A DNA stretch of 64,000 nt from Deltaproteobacteria bacterium (GTDB lineage Bacteria > Desulfobacterota > SM23-61), in contig VGSF01000001.1 in NCBI GenBank assembly GCA_016875165.1, positions 1-64,000 on the forward strand. Direction: 5' to 3'. The notes under the pieces are model-generated. The model did not search any database. It was not told the origin of the DNA and saw only the letters and a list, made by a program, of their open reading frames with translations. The position numbers were made by a program, and so were the translations under genes. Positions 1 through 8,492 of this stretch are shown in pieces. Each line of letters begins with the position of its first letter. The first letter of the stretch is position 1.

Positions 1-145
1 TCGCTCCGGGGCTATGGATAACTTCCATTTTCAAAAAAAGCATCGGTTCGTACAGGAGAGCATTCTTTTTCTCCCTGAACGAGGCACTAAACGTCCAAAA
101 ATCACCCACACGATTTGGAGAAGACCCCTTTTTTATAACCCAATA

Positions 146-306
146 TTGATGGCTTCGTAAAAAGCCGTCACTCCGGCCTGCCTGTGCCGGGCAGACAGGT
201 GAAAACCGTAGTCCAGAGAACTTATAACTATTTGAAAAGACTGGATTCCGGCTTTCGCCGGAATGACAAAAAAACGTATTTTCAAACTTTTTACGAGATC
301 ATCAAA
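146..306. repeat. MITE-like interspersed repeat, copy 1
   Basis: The element begins with TTGATGGCTTCGTAAAAAG and ends with the inverted form TTTTTACGAGATCATCAA, so the ends are imperfect inverted repeats. The interior contains inverted segments around GGATTCCGGC and GCCGGAATGAC. About 95 interior bases are nearly identical to the element at 15475-15656. No protein is credible here. It is probably a non-autonomous mobile or structured repeat. Confidence 0.7.
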
Positions 307-308
307 TA

Positions 309-464
309 TTGATGGCTTCGTAAAAAGTCCTGTTCCTGTCATTGCGAGGAGTTCCGCATTGGCGGGACGACGAAGCAATCTTGTCTTTTCGGGCACTTAT
401 AAAAACGAGATTGCTTCGCTGGCTCTCGCAATGACCATTTCGCGACTTATTACGAGATCATCAA
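309..464. repeat. MITE-like interspersed repeat, copy 2
   Basis: This element follows copy 1 directly. It shares the same left end, TTGATGGCTTCGTAAAAAGTC, and a right end that reads TTACGAGATCATCAA. Its interior differs: it carries the inverted pair CATTGCGAGGAG and CTCTCGCAATGAC around GACGAAGCAATC / GATTGCTTCG. The same interior type recurs at 29798-29942. Shared ends with different interiors suggest one family with modular cores. Confidence 0.65.
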
Positions 465-577
465 TATTAGGGGTCCTGGCAGGACAAACTTTTCCCCTTG
501 CTCCCAAACTTTTTTTCCAATATACTTGCGCTGTTTAAGTGTGGTTTTTACGCAAAGGAGATTAATAACTTTTTTTT

Positions 578-1354
578 ATGAACGTTGAAAAAATATCCTG
601 GAAATGCGACGGGCTGAAGATCATGGGGGAAATTTACCTGCCCGATGGAAACCAGCCATGGCCAGCCCTGATTCTCTGCCACGGGATCCCGGCTAAAATC
701 AAAGATCCGGACGACCGGGGGTATCCCCTACTGGCCGAAAGCGTCTGCCAGCAAGGGTTTATCGTTCTGGTTTTTAATTTTCGCGGGGCCGGGTTGAGCG
801 AGGGAAATTTTGACATCTCCGGATGGACCCGGGACTTAGAAGGGGCTTTGGATTACCTTCTCCATCGCCCGGAAGTCGATCCAGCAAAAATTTCCCTCAT
901 GGGTTTTAGTGGAGGAGCGGCCGTTTCCATTTACGTGGCTGCCCGGAGAAAAGAAGTTGCTGCTCTGGTCTCGTTAGCTTCTCCGGCTCATTTCCGCGAC
1001 TTGATCACAGGCAAAGGCTTGGAAGAATTTCTGGCCCATGCCCGGGATGTGGGCATCATCAAGGATAAAATTTTTCCGCCTTCGCCTGAAGACTGGGTGG
1101 AAGGGTTCCGGACGGTGAAACCAATAGATTGCCTGGGGCTGATTCCTCCCCGGCCACTGCTCATCATCCACGGGACGGAGGATGATGTTGTGGATGTAAG
1201 CCATGCTATGAGTCTGTATGAACAGGTCCGGGGAAAAGCAGATCTCTTCCTCATCGAAGGCGCTGGCCATCGGTTGCGCGTGGAGGAACAGGCCATGGAA
1301 AAGGCCCTGGAATGGTTGAAAAAAAACAGCATTCAGCGATCATCCGTCAGCTAA
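578..1354 (+). CDS. alpha/beta hydrolase, serine esterase/peptidase-like
   Basis: This 258-residue protein has the alpha/beta-hydrolase fold throughout. An oxyanion-type HGIP segment lies near residue 36, a nucleophile elbow GFSGG near residue 109, a late acid in HGTEDDVVD near residue 200, and a catalytic histidine in GAGHR near residue 231. Family members hydrolyse ester, thioester or peptide bonds; the substrate cannot be told from sequence. It lacks a signal peptide and is probably cytosolic. The next gene, a thioesterase, follows in the same direction and may be co-transcribed. The Shine-Dalgarno-like AAGGAG lies about 17 bases upstream of this ATG, so the start is not certain. Confidence 0.85.
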   Translation: MNVEKISWKCDGLKIMGEIYLPDGNQPWPALILCHGIPAKIKDPDDRGYPLLAESVCQQGFIVLVFNFRGAGLSEGNFDISGWTRDLEGALDYLLHRPEVDPAKISLMGFSGGAAVSIYVAARRKEVAALVSLASPAHFRDLITGKGLEEFLAHARDVGIIKDKIFPPSPEDWVEGFRTVKPIDCLGLIPPRPLLIIHGTEDDVVDVSHAMSLYEQVRGKADLFLIEGAGHRLRVEEQAMEKALEWLKKNSIQRSSVS

Positions 1355-1412
1355 AAAAATCTTTAATTGCTTACGGCTGAACGCTGATGGCGATCGCTTT
1401 TGGAGTTATAAT

Positions 1413-1847
1413 ATGCCCATTAAAGAAAGTTACGAAAAAGCCTTGAGGCGGACAGTGGAAAGCGCGCCTTATTACCAACTCCTGCAGATTACCCTGGAGC
1501 AGATCGATGAAGGTTTTGCCCGGTTTCGCATGCCTTTCCGGAAAGAATTGACCCACCCGTATAGCATCGTCCACGGCGGAGCGATTGCTTCACTGGCAGA
1601 TACGGCTGTGGCCTTTGCCCTTATGACGATGATCCAACCGGGGGAAAGAGTGACTACAGTCGAGTTTAAAATCAATTTTCTTTCCTCCGTCCATAACGGA
1701 GAGATGATCGGGGAGGCCCGGATCGCTCACAAAGGAAAACGCCTGGCCACAGCGGATATGGAAGTGAAAAACGAAAAAGGGAACCTGATCGCCAAAGGTC
1801 TGGCTACTTACATGATCTTAGGCTCCCCAAAAACCGGCGAGGGATGA
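1413..1847 (+). CDS. PaaI-like hotdog-fold acyl-CoA thioesterase
   Basis: This 144-residue protein has the usual length of a single hotdog domain. The motif HGGAIASLADTA around residues 50-61 is the PaaI/YbgC-type central helix, in which the Asp acts in thioester hydrolysis. It probably cleaves an aromatic or medium acyl-CoA to release CoA, which fits a neighbourhood rich in CoA ligases and a CoA transferase. A GGAG motif lies upstream of the ATG. The stop codon TGA is immediately followed by the ATG of the next gene (TGAATG), implying translational coupling with the membrane protein. The substrate is unknown. Confidence 0.88.
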   Translation: MPIKESYEKALRRTVESAPYYQLLQITLEQIDEGFARFRMPFRKELTHPYSIVHGGAIASLADTAVAFALMTMIQPGERVTTVEFKINFLSSVHNGEMIGEARIAHKGKRLATADMEVKNEKGNLIAKGLATYMILGSPKTGEG

Positions 1848-2567
1848 ATGGCCAATAATAACAATAAAAACTGGCCGAGGTTGTTGCTCAGGTATGGCTT
1901 GCTGCTTATTTTTATATGCCTTTTACTTTACTATTACCGGGAAGCCTACCAGGGTTTCCGGGATGCGGTGCGTTTTTTCTCCAATAGAGATCAGCTTAGT
2001 GATTTTGTCGCTTCCTTTGGCTATTTCGCCCCCTTAACCTTCATCGGGCTACAATACTTGCAGGTTCTCTTTGCCCCTATTCCCGGCGAGCTAACCGGTT
2101 TCATAGGGGGTTACCTTTTCGGAATCGGCCCGGGCCTTATTTATTCCACTATCGGTCTTACCATAGGTTCGCTGTCTAATTTTTTAATTGCCCGCCGCCT
2201 GGGCCTGCCTTTCGTCCGCCGCTTCGTGGGCCAGGAGCTTATGGCCAGGTTTGATTACCTTATGGAACATCAGGGGGCCTTTTTTGCATTCATTTTTTTC
2301 CTCATCCCCGGTATGCCCAAAGACTATTTCTGCTATCTTTTGGGATTGAGCCCCATGCACATAATAACTTTTTTCGTGGTCTCTTTTGTTGGCAGGATCC
2401 CGGGTACGCTTCTTTTGGCTCTGCAAGGGCAGGCCGTCAGGTCGGAAAATTACCGAGGATTCTTCGTTGTCCTGGGAATAGCGCTCTTTTTAATCGTTTT
2501 GACCGTTGTTTATCGGGATCGCATTGAACGCTGGTTAAAAATCCATAGAAAGCCCAAAAAACATTGA
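1848..2567 (+). CDS. TVP38/TMEM64 (SNARE-associated, DedA-like) membrane protein
   Basis: The 239-residue product has about six hydrophobic segments. It contains the family core FAPIPGELTGFIGGYLFG near residues 76-93 and a second reentrant motif FFLIPGMPKDYFCYLLGLSP near residues 147-166. Both are typical of VTT-domain proteins, thought to move lipids or act in membrane homeostasis. The N-terminus is basic and carries one transmembrane helix, and the C-terminus ends in a basic RKPKKH tail that is probably cytoplasmic. It starts directly after the stop of the thioesterase gene. The physiological substrate is unknown. Confidence 0.88.
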   Translation: MANNNNKNWPRLLLRYGLLLIFICLLLYYYREAYQGFRDAVRFFSNRDQLSDFVASFGYFAPLTFIGLQYLQVLFAPIPGELTGFIGGYLFGIGPGLIYSTIGLTIGSLSNFLIARRLGLPFVRRFVGQELMARFDYLMEHQGAFFAFIFFLIPGMPKDYFCYLLGLSPMHIITFFVVSFVGRIPGTLLLALQGQAVRSENYRGFFVVLGIALFLIVLTVVYRDRIERWLKIHRKPKKH

Positions 2568-2673
2568 AAAAAGATGTACCTCCCTCTTTTAAGGGCAGCG
2601 TTGGCCACGCTGGTCTTGAGTCCATAACCTAAGACATACCGCCCAACTGTTCCGCTATGCTCTCTGCGCATTG

Positions 2674-3546
2674 TTAATCCAAACCCAGCAGCTTGGCTGG
2701 ATTCTTCCGCACCATGATATCGATCTCTTTGCGGGTAATTCCTTGATTCATCAACCCGAGGATGAACATTCGCAACCCTTCAACAGGAGAGGGGTTAAAG
2801 ACCTGGCCGAAATCCGTGGCCAGCACACAACGCTCGGGCCCTGCCCGGCGGATTACCTCGATGACATCTTTTAGGCGGGCATTGAAAAACATGGGGGTCG
2901 TCGGCAGAAAGCAGTGCTCCAGGTATGCTCCCTTTCTGGCAAACTCCACCTGAACCTCCAGGGAAAGGTCTGGAACCTCGTTATGCGGGTGAGTGACCAG
3001 GATCTTTTTCACCCCCCGTCGGAAGGCTTCGTCGATCAATATCCGACTTTCTTCCGCTGAGCAATGAGAAGTTCCCAGGATGATATTGGCCTCCGCGATC
3101 ATGTCGAGGATTTCTTTAACTGCAGGGAGCAACTTACCTTCCCCATCAAGAATGGTGATCCCCTTCTCCGGCCACTTCACCCTTCCCGGCATGGTGCCAT
3201 AAGTTCCCTTGAAATGGCGGATATGGGCATCGGAGAAGATGGAGGGCATCCAGACCTCTTTCCCTCCGAACGCTATGGCCGCTTCCACAGCGCTGGGATT
3301 GAGCCCGCCTACGGCAGGATTTAAAACCACACCTCCAAAGGTGTGGATGCCGGGAACTGCTTTGCCTACGTAGTACATACGGCTAGCATTAATCCCGTAA
3401 TGAGCTTTCGAGAGCACGGCCTTCATGCCGGCCTCCCGAGCCTCCCTGGCGATCTCCATCTCATCCAGCAGCCGATCGTGAAGGTCGGGTGTGGCGTGAA
3501 AATGAAGATCGATCGCCCCTTCCAAAACCTCCATTCGCTTATCCAT
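2674..3546 (-). CDS. DUF6282-type amidohydrolase-like protein
   Basis: The 290-residue protein starts with DLHFHATPD, an HxH metal-binding motif of the amidohydrolase superfamily. A GTSHCSAEE segment and ILVTHPHNE later supply further candidate metal ligands, and LATDFGQV carries a late Asp. This matches the TIM-barrel hydrolases annotated as DUF6282. It probably hydrolyses a C-N or lactone bond, but no substrate is known. A GGGGG ribosome site lies upstream of the ATG. It is the last gene of the minus-strand catabolic block and follows a decayed aminotransferase fragment. Confidence 0.75.
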   Translation of the reverse strand: MDKRMEVLEGAIDLHFHATPDLHDRLLDEMEIAREAREAGMKAVLSKAHYGINASRMYYVGKAVPGIHTFGGVVLNPAVGGLNPSAVEAAIAFGGKEVWMPSIFSDAHIRHFKGTYGTMPGRVKWPEKGITILDGEGKLLPAVKEILDMIAEANIILGTSHCSAEESRILIDEAFRRGVKKILVTHPHNEVPDLSLEVQVEFARKGAYLEHCFLPTTPMFFNARLKDVIEVIRRAGPERCVLATDFGQVFNPSPVEGLRMFILGLMNQGITRKEIDIMVRKNPAKLLGLD

Positions 3547-3553
3547 CGTTGTT

Positions 3554-3770
3554 TTACCCCCTTTTCTTCCTTCTTTGGATCATCTCGGCGACGGTTTGCA
3601 CCACCGCTTCATTCTGGGGCATCGTTCCAATGCTGATCCGCACATATTCCGGATGAAAATCTCCCCGGATCATGATGCCGCCGCGACGGCAAAGCTCTTC
3701 GGTAAAAGCTTCAGCAGTGAAGCCGAAAGACGAGCTTACTTGCGGGGTTGTTGGGGCGGGTGCTGTCAGC
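3554..3770 (-). pseudogene. C-terminal fragment of a class I/II (HisC-like) aminotransferase
   Basis: Reading this stretch on the minus strand gives an open frame that ends in FTEELCRRGGIMIRG, YVRISIGTMPQNE and a basic tail before TAA. This resembles the last 50-60 residues of histidinol-phosphate-type aminotransferases. In a different frame, the 5' part reads PNNPASKLVFRLH, like the internal NPNNP motif of the same family. That indicates an internal deletion or frameshift that joined distant parts. No start codon or PLP-lysine region is present. It is a remnant just upstream of the DUF6282 gene. Confidence 0.6.
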
Positions 3771-3852
3771 TATCAGCAGTCAGCCCCTCTCCAGATAATG
3801 GTTTTATTTTTTTGTTGTGGCTGATCGCTTAATACTGACTGCTTTTTAATCT

Positions 3853-5028
3853 TCAAATTACTTTCTCCCGCCGGAAGCCTTCAATCACCTCAGCAGAATA
3901 GCCCAACTCTCCCAAAATCTCCTCGGTATGCTGCCCTAAAGATGGGGCCGGGCTGCGGATTTCTCCGGGAGTCTCGTAAAGTTTAATGGGGATGCCGATC
4001 TGCTTCAGCTGGCCGGCCTGGGGATGTTCCACATCGACAATCATCTGCCGATGCCTAATCTGCGGATCTTCCAATGTCTCCCCCATGTTTTTGACCGGCC
4101 CCAGGCAAACGTCCTGCCCATGGAAAAAGGCTACCCATTCATCGCGGGTCTTTTGGCGAAAGGTCTTTTTTAAAAAGTTGTAAACCTCTTGACCTTTTTC
4201 CCCTTCGGCCCTTTGATGATCAATAAAATCATCCCGCCCTAATGCCCGGCAGAGATTGGCCCAAAAATGGGGTTCTAAGGGCCCAACGGTGATGGCCTTT
4301 CCATCCTGGGTCTCGTAGAGGGCGTAACATGGGATGTTTCCGGCCAGCCAGAACTTTCCTCTCTCGGGCGCAGCGCCTGTGGCCAGATACTCGGCCAAGG
4401 GAGCGTGCTGAAAGCCCATCACCCCATCGAGCATGGAGATGTCCACAAACTGGCCTTTCCCCGTCCTCTGAACAGCCATCAAGGCCAGCAAAATTCCTAC
4501 GGCAGCCATAAGTCCCCCCGCAGAATAATCGGCGATGGGTACAGAGGGCAAGGAAGGGGGCCGGTCTTCGTACCCCGCCAGGTCTAAGATACCACTGTAA
4601 CCCAGGTAGTTGATGTCGTGGCCGGCAAGCAGCCGGTAGGGACCATCCTGGCCATATCCGGAGATGGAACAATAAACAATTTGCGGGTTGACTTCTTTCA
4701 CTCGGGAATAGTCAATTCCCAAACGTTCCACTACACCCGGGCGAAATCCTTCCACCACTACTTGGGAGGACCTGGCTAAAGCAAAAAAAATCTCCTTTCC
4801 CGCAGGGGTCTTAAGGTTTAAAGCAAGGCTCTTCTTATTCCGATTGAGGTCCAGAAAACGAAGGCCCAGCCCTTTAATCGCCGGCTCCTCGTGCCGAAAC
4901 CAATCGCCCCCTTCCGGATTCTCAATCTTGATCACCTCAGCGCCAAAATCCGCCAGAAGATGGGTGCAGTAAGGCCCGGGAAGGGTAAGGGTCAAATCCA
5001 GGATGCGCAATCCCTTCAAGGCGGACAT
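3853..5028 (-). CDS. CaiB/BaiF family (class III) CoA transferase
   Basis: The 391-residue protein has the usual family length. The N-terminus (GLRILDLTLTLPGPYCTHLLADFGAEVIKIE) is the class III nucleotide-fold signature. The catalytic Asp is in GHDINYLGYSG near residue 143, the form also seen in alpha-methylacyl-CoA racemases, so transferase and racemase roles are both possible. It would move CoA between acids or epimerise a 2-methylacyl-CoA. I chose the ATG at 5028 because GGTGAGG sits at the right distance; a TTG at 5043 is possible. It follows livF closely in the same operon, so it may activate the imported acid. Confidence 0.88.
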   Translation of the reverse strand: MSALKGLRILDLTLTLPGPYCTHLLADFGAEVIKIENPEGGDWFRHEEPAIKGLGLRFLDLNRNKKSLALNLKTPAGKEIFFALARSSQVVVEGFRPGVVERLGIDYSRVKEVNPQIVYCSISGYGQDGPYRLLAGHDINYLGYSGILDLAGYEDRPPSLPSVPIADYSAGGLMAAVGILLALMAVQRTGKGQFVDISMLDGVMGFQHAPLAEYLATGAAPERGKFWLAGNIPCYALYETQDGKAITVGPLEPHFWANLCRALGRDDFIDHQRAEGEKGQEVYNFLKKTFRQKTRDEWVAFFHGQDVCLGPVKNMGETLEDPQIRHRQMIVDVEHPQAGQLKQIGIPIKLYETPGEIRSPAPSLGQHTEEILGELGYSAEVIEGFRREKVI

Positions 5029-5035
5029 CTCTTCC

Positions 5036-5746
5036 TCACCCAATTCCTAAATAGATCTCTTTGATGTAAGGGTTCTCCATTAATTCTTGCGGCAGACCCT
5101 GGAGGGCTACTTTTCCTTGTTCCAGCACGTAGACTCGGTCAGCGATGCTGAAGGCCAGGTTGCTGTCCTGCTCTACCAGCAGTATGGTTACCCCTTTTCC
5201 CTTAATTGACTTGATCGTTTGTCCAATCATTTCTTTGATCAAGATAGCCAGGCCCATGGATGGCTCGTCGAGCATCAGAAGCTTGGGCTTTGACATCAAA
5301 GAGCGGGCGATGGCCAGCATCTGCTGCTCTCCACCGCTAAGCGTCCGGGCCAGCTGGTTTCTTCTCTCCTTAAGGATAGGAAAGAGTTCGAACATGTTTT
5401 CCATATCCTGTTTAATGCCGGCTTTATCCGTGCGGGAATAGGCGCCCAACTCAAGGTTTTCCACCACTTTGATCTCAGGGAAGATCTGTCTTCCCTCCGG
5501 GCAATGGATGATTCCCAATTTGACGATGGCAACTGGGGAAAGATGATCGATTCGATTCCCGCTAAAGAGGATCGAGCCTTTGGGCTCGGCGACCCCTGAA
5601 ATGGCCCTCAATAGGGTCGTCTTGCCAGCCCCGTTTGGCCCGATTACGGACACCAATTCCTGAGCCTCCACCTCCATAGTGATCCCTTCCAGAATCTGGG
5701 CTTTTCCGTAAGCAACCCAAAGATCTCGAACTTCAAACAGTGGCAA
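5036..5746 (-). CDS. livF: Branched-chain/organic acid ABC transporter ATP-binding protein LivF
   Basis: This 236-residue ABC ATPase has Walker A GPNGAGKTT, the LSGGEQQ signature, Walker B LLMLDEPSMGL and an H-loop replaced by VEQD, typical of LivF. It powers import together with LivG, LivH and LivM. The start is a TTG at 5746: AGGAGGGAGG lies just upstream and the mature LivF N-terminus (PLFEVRDLWVAYG) begins there. Upstream in-frame ATGs would add an unrelated leader that overlaps livG more deeply. The start overlaps the end of livG by 14 bases, suggesting translational coupling. Confidence 0.93.
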   Translation of the reverse strand: MPLFEVRDLWVAYGKAQILEGITMEVEAQELVSVIGPNGAGKTTLLRAISGVAEPKGSILFSGNRIDHLSPVAIVKLGIIHCPEGRQIFPEIKVVENLELGAYSRTDKAGIKQDMENMFELFPILKERRNQLARTLSGGEQQMLAIARSLMSKPKLLMLDEPSMGLAILIKEMIGQTIKSIKGKGVTILLVEQDSNLAFSIADRVYVLEQGKVALQGLPQELMENPYIKEIYLGIG

Positions 5747-6485
5747 AGGTCCTCCCTCCTTTCCCCAAATAAGCTTCAATGACCTTCTGGTTACGGGATA
5801 ATTCATCCGGGGTCCCATCGGCGATCTTCTCCCCGAAATGAAGGGTGATCACTCGCCCCACCAATTTCATCAGTTCCCGGAGCTTGTGCTCGATGATGAT
5901 GATGGAGTGCCCCTCTCGAGACAATTGCTCGATCAAGGGGAAGAGGGCGGAGGTTTCATGATGCCCCAGGCCGGCGAAGGGTTCGTCCAGCAAAAGAAGC
6001 TCCGGTTCGGCAGCCAGAGCGCGGGCCATCTCCAGGCGCTTAGTGTCTCCATGGGGTAAATCCTTGGCCAGTATAAATTCTTTGCCAGAGAGGCCGACAT
6101 TTTTTAGAAGCTTCCTGGCTTTGGCCTCCGGCCTGTCGGCCCCCCGCCTCTTTTCCATCGCTCTTGCGCAGAGGCAGGAGATAATCACATTTTCCTGAGC
6201 AGTAAGCTGCAAAAAAGGCCGGACAATTTGAAAGGTACGGGCGATCCCCTTGTTCACGATAGCGTAAGGTTTCCAGCCGGCGATATTCTCCCCCCTGAAA
6301 TTGATCGTTCCCTGGGTTGGTTTGAGAAAGCCCGTCAGTAAGTTAAACAGGGTCGTTTTCCCGGCCCCATTAGGACCGATAATGCCCAGAGTCTCGCCTT
6401 TTTCCAGAGTAAAGCTGACATTCCGGAGGGCGCTCAGTCCCCCAAAATTCTTGGTTAACCCCTGAACTTCCATTATTTGTTCCAT
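5733..6485 (-). CDS. livG: Branched-chain/organic acid ABC transporter ATP-binding protein LivG
   Basis: The 250-residue ATPase begins with VQGLTKNFGGLSALRNVSF and has Walker A GPNGAGKTTLFNLLTG, the Q-loop region GIARTFQIVRPF, Walker B LLLLDEPFAGL and an H-loop IIIEHKL. The ABC signature, near DLPHGDTKRLEMARAL, is degenerate (HGDTKR instead of SGGQ), which is common in LivG proteins. It pairs with LivF as the nucleotide-binding dimer. It lies 15 bases downstream of livM and overlaps livF. The substrate is uncertain, because Liv-type transporters next to catabolic genes often carry aromatic or short organic acids. Confidence 0.93.
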   Translation of the reverse strand: MEQIMEVQGLTKNFGGLSALRNVSFTLEKGETLGIIGPNGAGKTTLFNLLTGFLKPTQGTINFRGENIAGWKPYAIVNKGIARTFQIVRPFLQLTAQENVIISCLCARAMEKRRGADRPEAKARKLLKNVGLSGKEFILAKDLPHGDTKRLEMARALAAEPELLLLDEPFAGLGHHETSALFPLIEQLSREGHSIIIIEHKLRELMKLVGRVITLHFGEKIADGTPDELSRNQKVIEAYLGKGGRTFATV

Positions 6486-6500
6486 TGTTCAGGCCCCCTT

Positions 6501-7448
6501 TCACCGAAAGAGGCGAGGCAACCCCTGTGTCAGGGTTGGCAGCACGCCTTTGGGCATAAAGAGTAGGATGAAGACTACGGACAGGGTGTAGATCAGCAGC
6601 CGCACCTCTTCGATCCCCCGAAGCATTTCATTGAAGATCGTCAGCAGGAAAGCTCCAGCAATAGGGCCCGTTATGGTCCCCATGCCTCCGACCACACTCA
6701 TGATCACCACCAGGATGGAAAGATGCAGGGAGAGCGTTTCAGTGCCCACGTGAAGTTGGTTATGGGTGTAAAAAGCACCGGCAATTCCGGCAAAGAAACC
6801 GCTGACAATAAAAGTTATGAGCTTGAAGCGGGTGGTGTTGATCCCGGAAGCCATGGCCCCCAACTCGTCCTCCCGGATCGATTTCAGGATCAGCCCTTTT
6901 TTCGACCGGCCAATCGCCAGTAAAATCCCGCCACAGACAAAAAGTAGAAAGAGCGAGAGATAATATTTCCCGGTGATGTTCAGCGTCAAAGGAGCAATTC
7001 CATAAAGCCCGTCATCCCCGCCCGTGTACTCCCAGTAGACCGAAGCCAGCCCGAGAGGAACGGCCGAGGCTGCGAAAGTGGCCAGCGCCAGGTAGGGGCC
7101 GCGAATCCGCAAACAGGGAATCCCGATGATCAAGCCTAAAAGAGCAGCCACCAGCCCGCCCAGAAATATGGTGATAACGGGGGGGACTTGCAAGTAGAAA
7201 TTCAGGAAGCCGGCGGTGTACGCTCCTCCACCGATAAAAAGGGAATGGCCAAAGTTGATCTGCCCCGAGTATCCGGAGAGGAGATCCCAGCTCGCCGCAT
7301 AGACCGCGTAGATATTGGCCAGAATGACCAGGTCGATAAAAGAAGGGTTCTTGACGAACAAAGGCAGGAGCAGGAGCACGGCTCCGACGATCCCATAGGA
7401 AAGACACTTCTCCCAACGAAATCCGGCTTGCATTTTATTCTCTTCCAT
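6501..7448 (-). CDS. livM: ABC transporter permease LivM
   Basis: The 315-residue permease has about nine hydrophobic segments. It carries the LivM signatures AASWDLLSGYSGQINFGHSLF near residues 51-71 and an EAA-like loop, KSIREDELGAMASGINTTRFK, near residues 193-213. GGMGTITGPIAGAFLL near the C-terminus is also characteristic. GCAAGGAGGGAT lies just upstream of the ATG. It forms the membrane channel with LivH. The gene sits 13 bases after livH in the transport block. Confidence 0.93.
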   Translation of the reverse strand: MEENKMQAGFRWEKCLSYGIVGAVLLLLPLFVKNPSFIDLVILANIYAVYAASWDLLSGYSGQINFGHSLFIGGGAYTAGFLNFYLQVPPVITIFLGGLVAALLGLIIGIPCLRIRGPYLALATFAASAVPLGLASVYWEYTGGDDGLYGIAPLTLNITGKYYLSLFLLFVCGGILLAIGRSKKGLILKSIREDELGAMASGINTTRFKLITFIVSGFFAGIAGAFYTHNQLHVGTETLSLHLSILVVIMSVVGGMGTITGPIAGAFLLTIFNEMLRGIEEVRLLIYTLSVVFILLFMPKGVLPTLTQGLPRLFR

Positions 7449-7461
7449 ATCCCTCCTTGCT

Positions 7462-8331
7462 TTACACCTCGGCCCGTTTCCCCATGAGACCTGAAGGCCG
7501 GAAGCTTAAGATGAGCAGAATGATGATCAGGGCAATAATTTCCCCGAAGTAACTCGAAATCGAAAAGGAAACAAGCACCTCAATATACCCGATGATCAGG
7601 GCTGCCAGCAGCGTTCCTTCCATGCTACCCAGCCCTCCCAAAACCACTACAGCAAAGACCCGCGGCAAGACCGTTTCCCACATGTGCGGCCGAGCCCCTA
7701 GAGTGGGGACAATGAAGGCGCCGGCGATCGCCGCTAAAGCGGCCGAAATTCCCATCACCAGGAGATAAATACGCTTGACTTCAATCCCCATAAAAAGGGC
7801 GGCCTCCCGGTTCTGGGAAACGGCCAAAATGGCTTTCCCAAATTTGGTTTTGTTGATAAAGAACCAGAGGAGGATGATGACAACCGCTGCCACCCCCAGA
7901 GTGAGCAGCCGCTGCCCATCAATATCCACCACCCCAAAGAGCGCAACCTTTTCCTCGTAAAAGCCTTTCACATTCCGGTCTGCCGGGCCGTAAAAAGTGA
8001 TAATGACCTGCTGAAAAAATAGGGCCAGAGAGGTGGTAATGATCATTACGGAATAGTGCGAGTCGATCAGGGGACGAATGATAAAATGCTGAATGAACAG
8101 AGCAATCGCTGCCACAATCACAACGGAGAAAAAAACGGCGAGGGTCAACGGGAACTGGAGCATACTAAAGAGGGTGTAGATCAGATAAGCACCGATCATG
8201 TATAGGGCCGTGTGGGAGAGATTCACCACTCCGGCTACCCCGAAGATTAAACTAAATCCCGTGGCTAAAAGGGCATATACGCTGCTTTGAACGGCTCCAT
8301 AGACCAAAATCTCCCAAAAAATATTCATCAT
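7462..8331 (-). CDS. livH: ABC transporter permease LivH
   Basis: This 289-residue integral membrane protein shows the LivH pattern. Its N-terminus is YALLATGFSLIFGVAGVVNLSHTALYMIGAYL, the loop AVSQNREAALFMGIEVKRIY corresponds to the EAA motif, and VVLGGLGSMEGTLLAALIIG lies near residues 230-249. About eight hydrophobic helices are visible. It is the first gene of the livHMGF group. The binding protein gene lies about 1.9 kb upstream on the same strand, separated by the DUF362 and RidA genes rather than adjacent. Confidence 0.93.
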   Translation of the reverse strand: MMNIFWEILVYGAVQSSVYALLATGFSLIFGVAGVVNLSHTALYMIGAYLIYTLFSMLQFPLTLAVFFSVVIVAAIALFIQHFIIRPLIDSHYSVMIITTSLALFFQQVIITFYGPADRNVKGFYEEKVALFGVVDIDGQRLLTLGVAAVVIILLWFFINKTKFGKAILAVSQNREAALFMGIEVKRIYLLVMGISAALAAIAGAFIVPTLGARPHMWETVLPRVFAVVVLGGLGSMEGTLLAALIIGYIEVLVSFSISSYFGEIIALIIILLILSFRPSGLMGKRAEV

Positions 8332-8492
8332 TGAATCCTTTCCAAAGAAGTGGATTTACCGCCTTCCCGACTTGGCATACTCAGAAAAATTCGAAATTCG
8401 CATATCGAAATCCGAACCAAATCCAAATATCAAAATCCAAATGTCCAATTAAATCTAAATATGACCACGGCTTCCCCTCTCCCTGCCCGCTC

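Larger units (their letters stand above)
1..577. other. Intergenic region, no gene
   Basis: Apart from the two repeats at 146-464 I see no coding region here. An AAGGAG motif lies at 555-560, unusually far (about 17 bases) from the ATG at 578. Confidence 0.6.
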
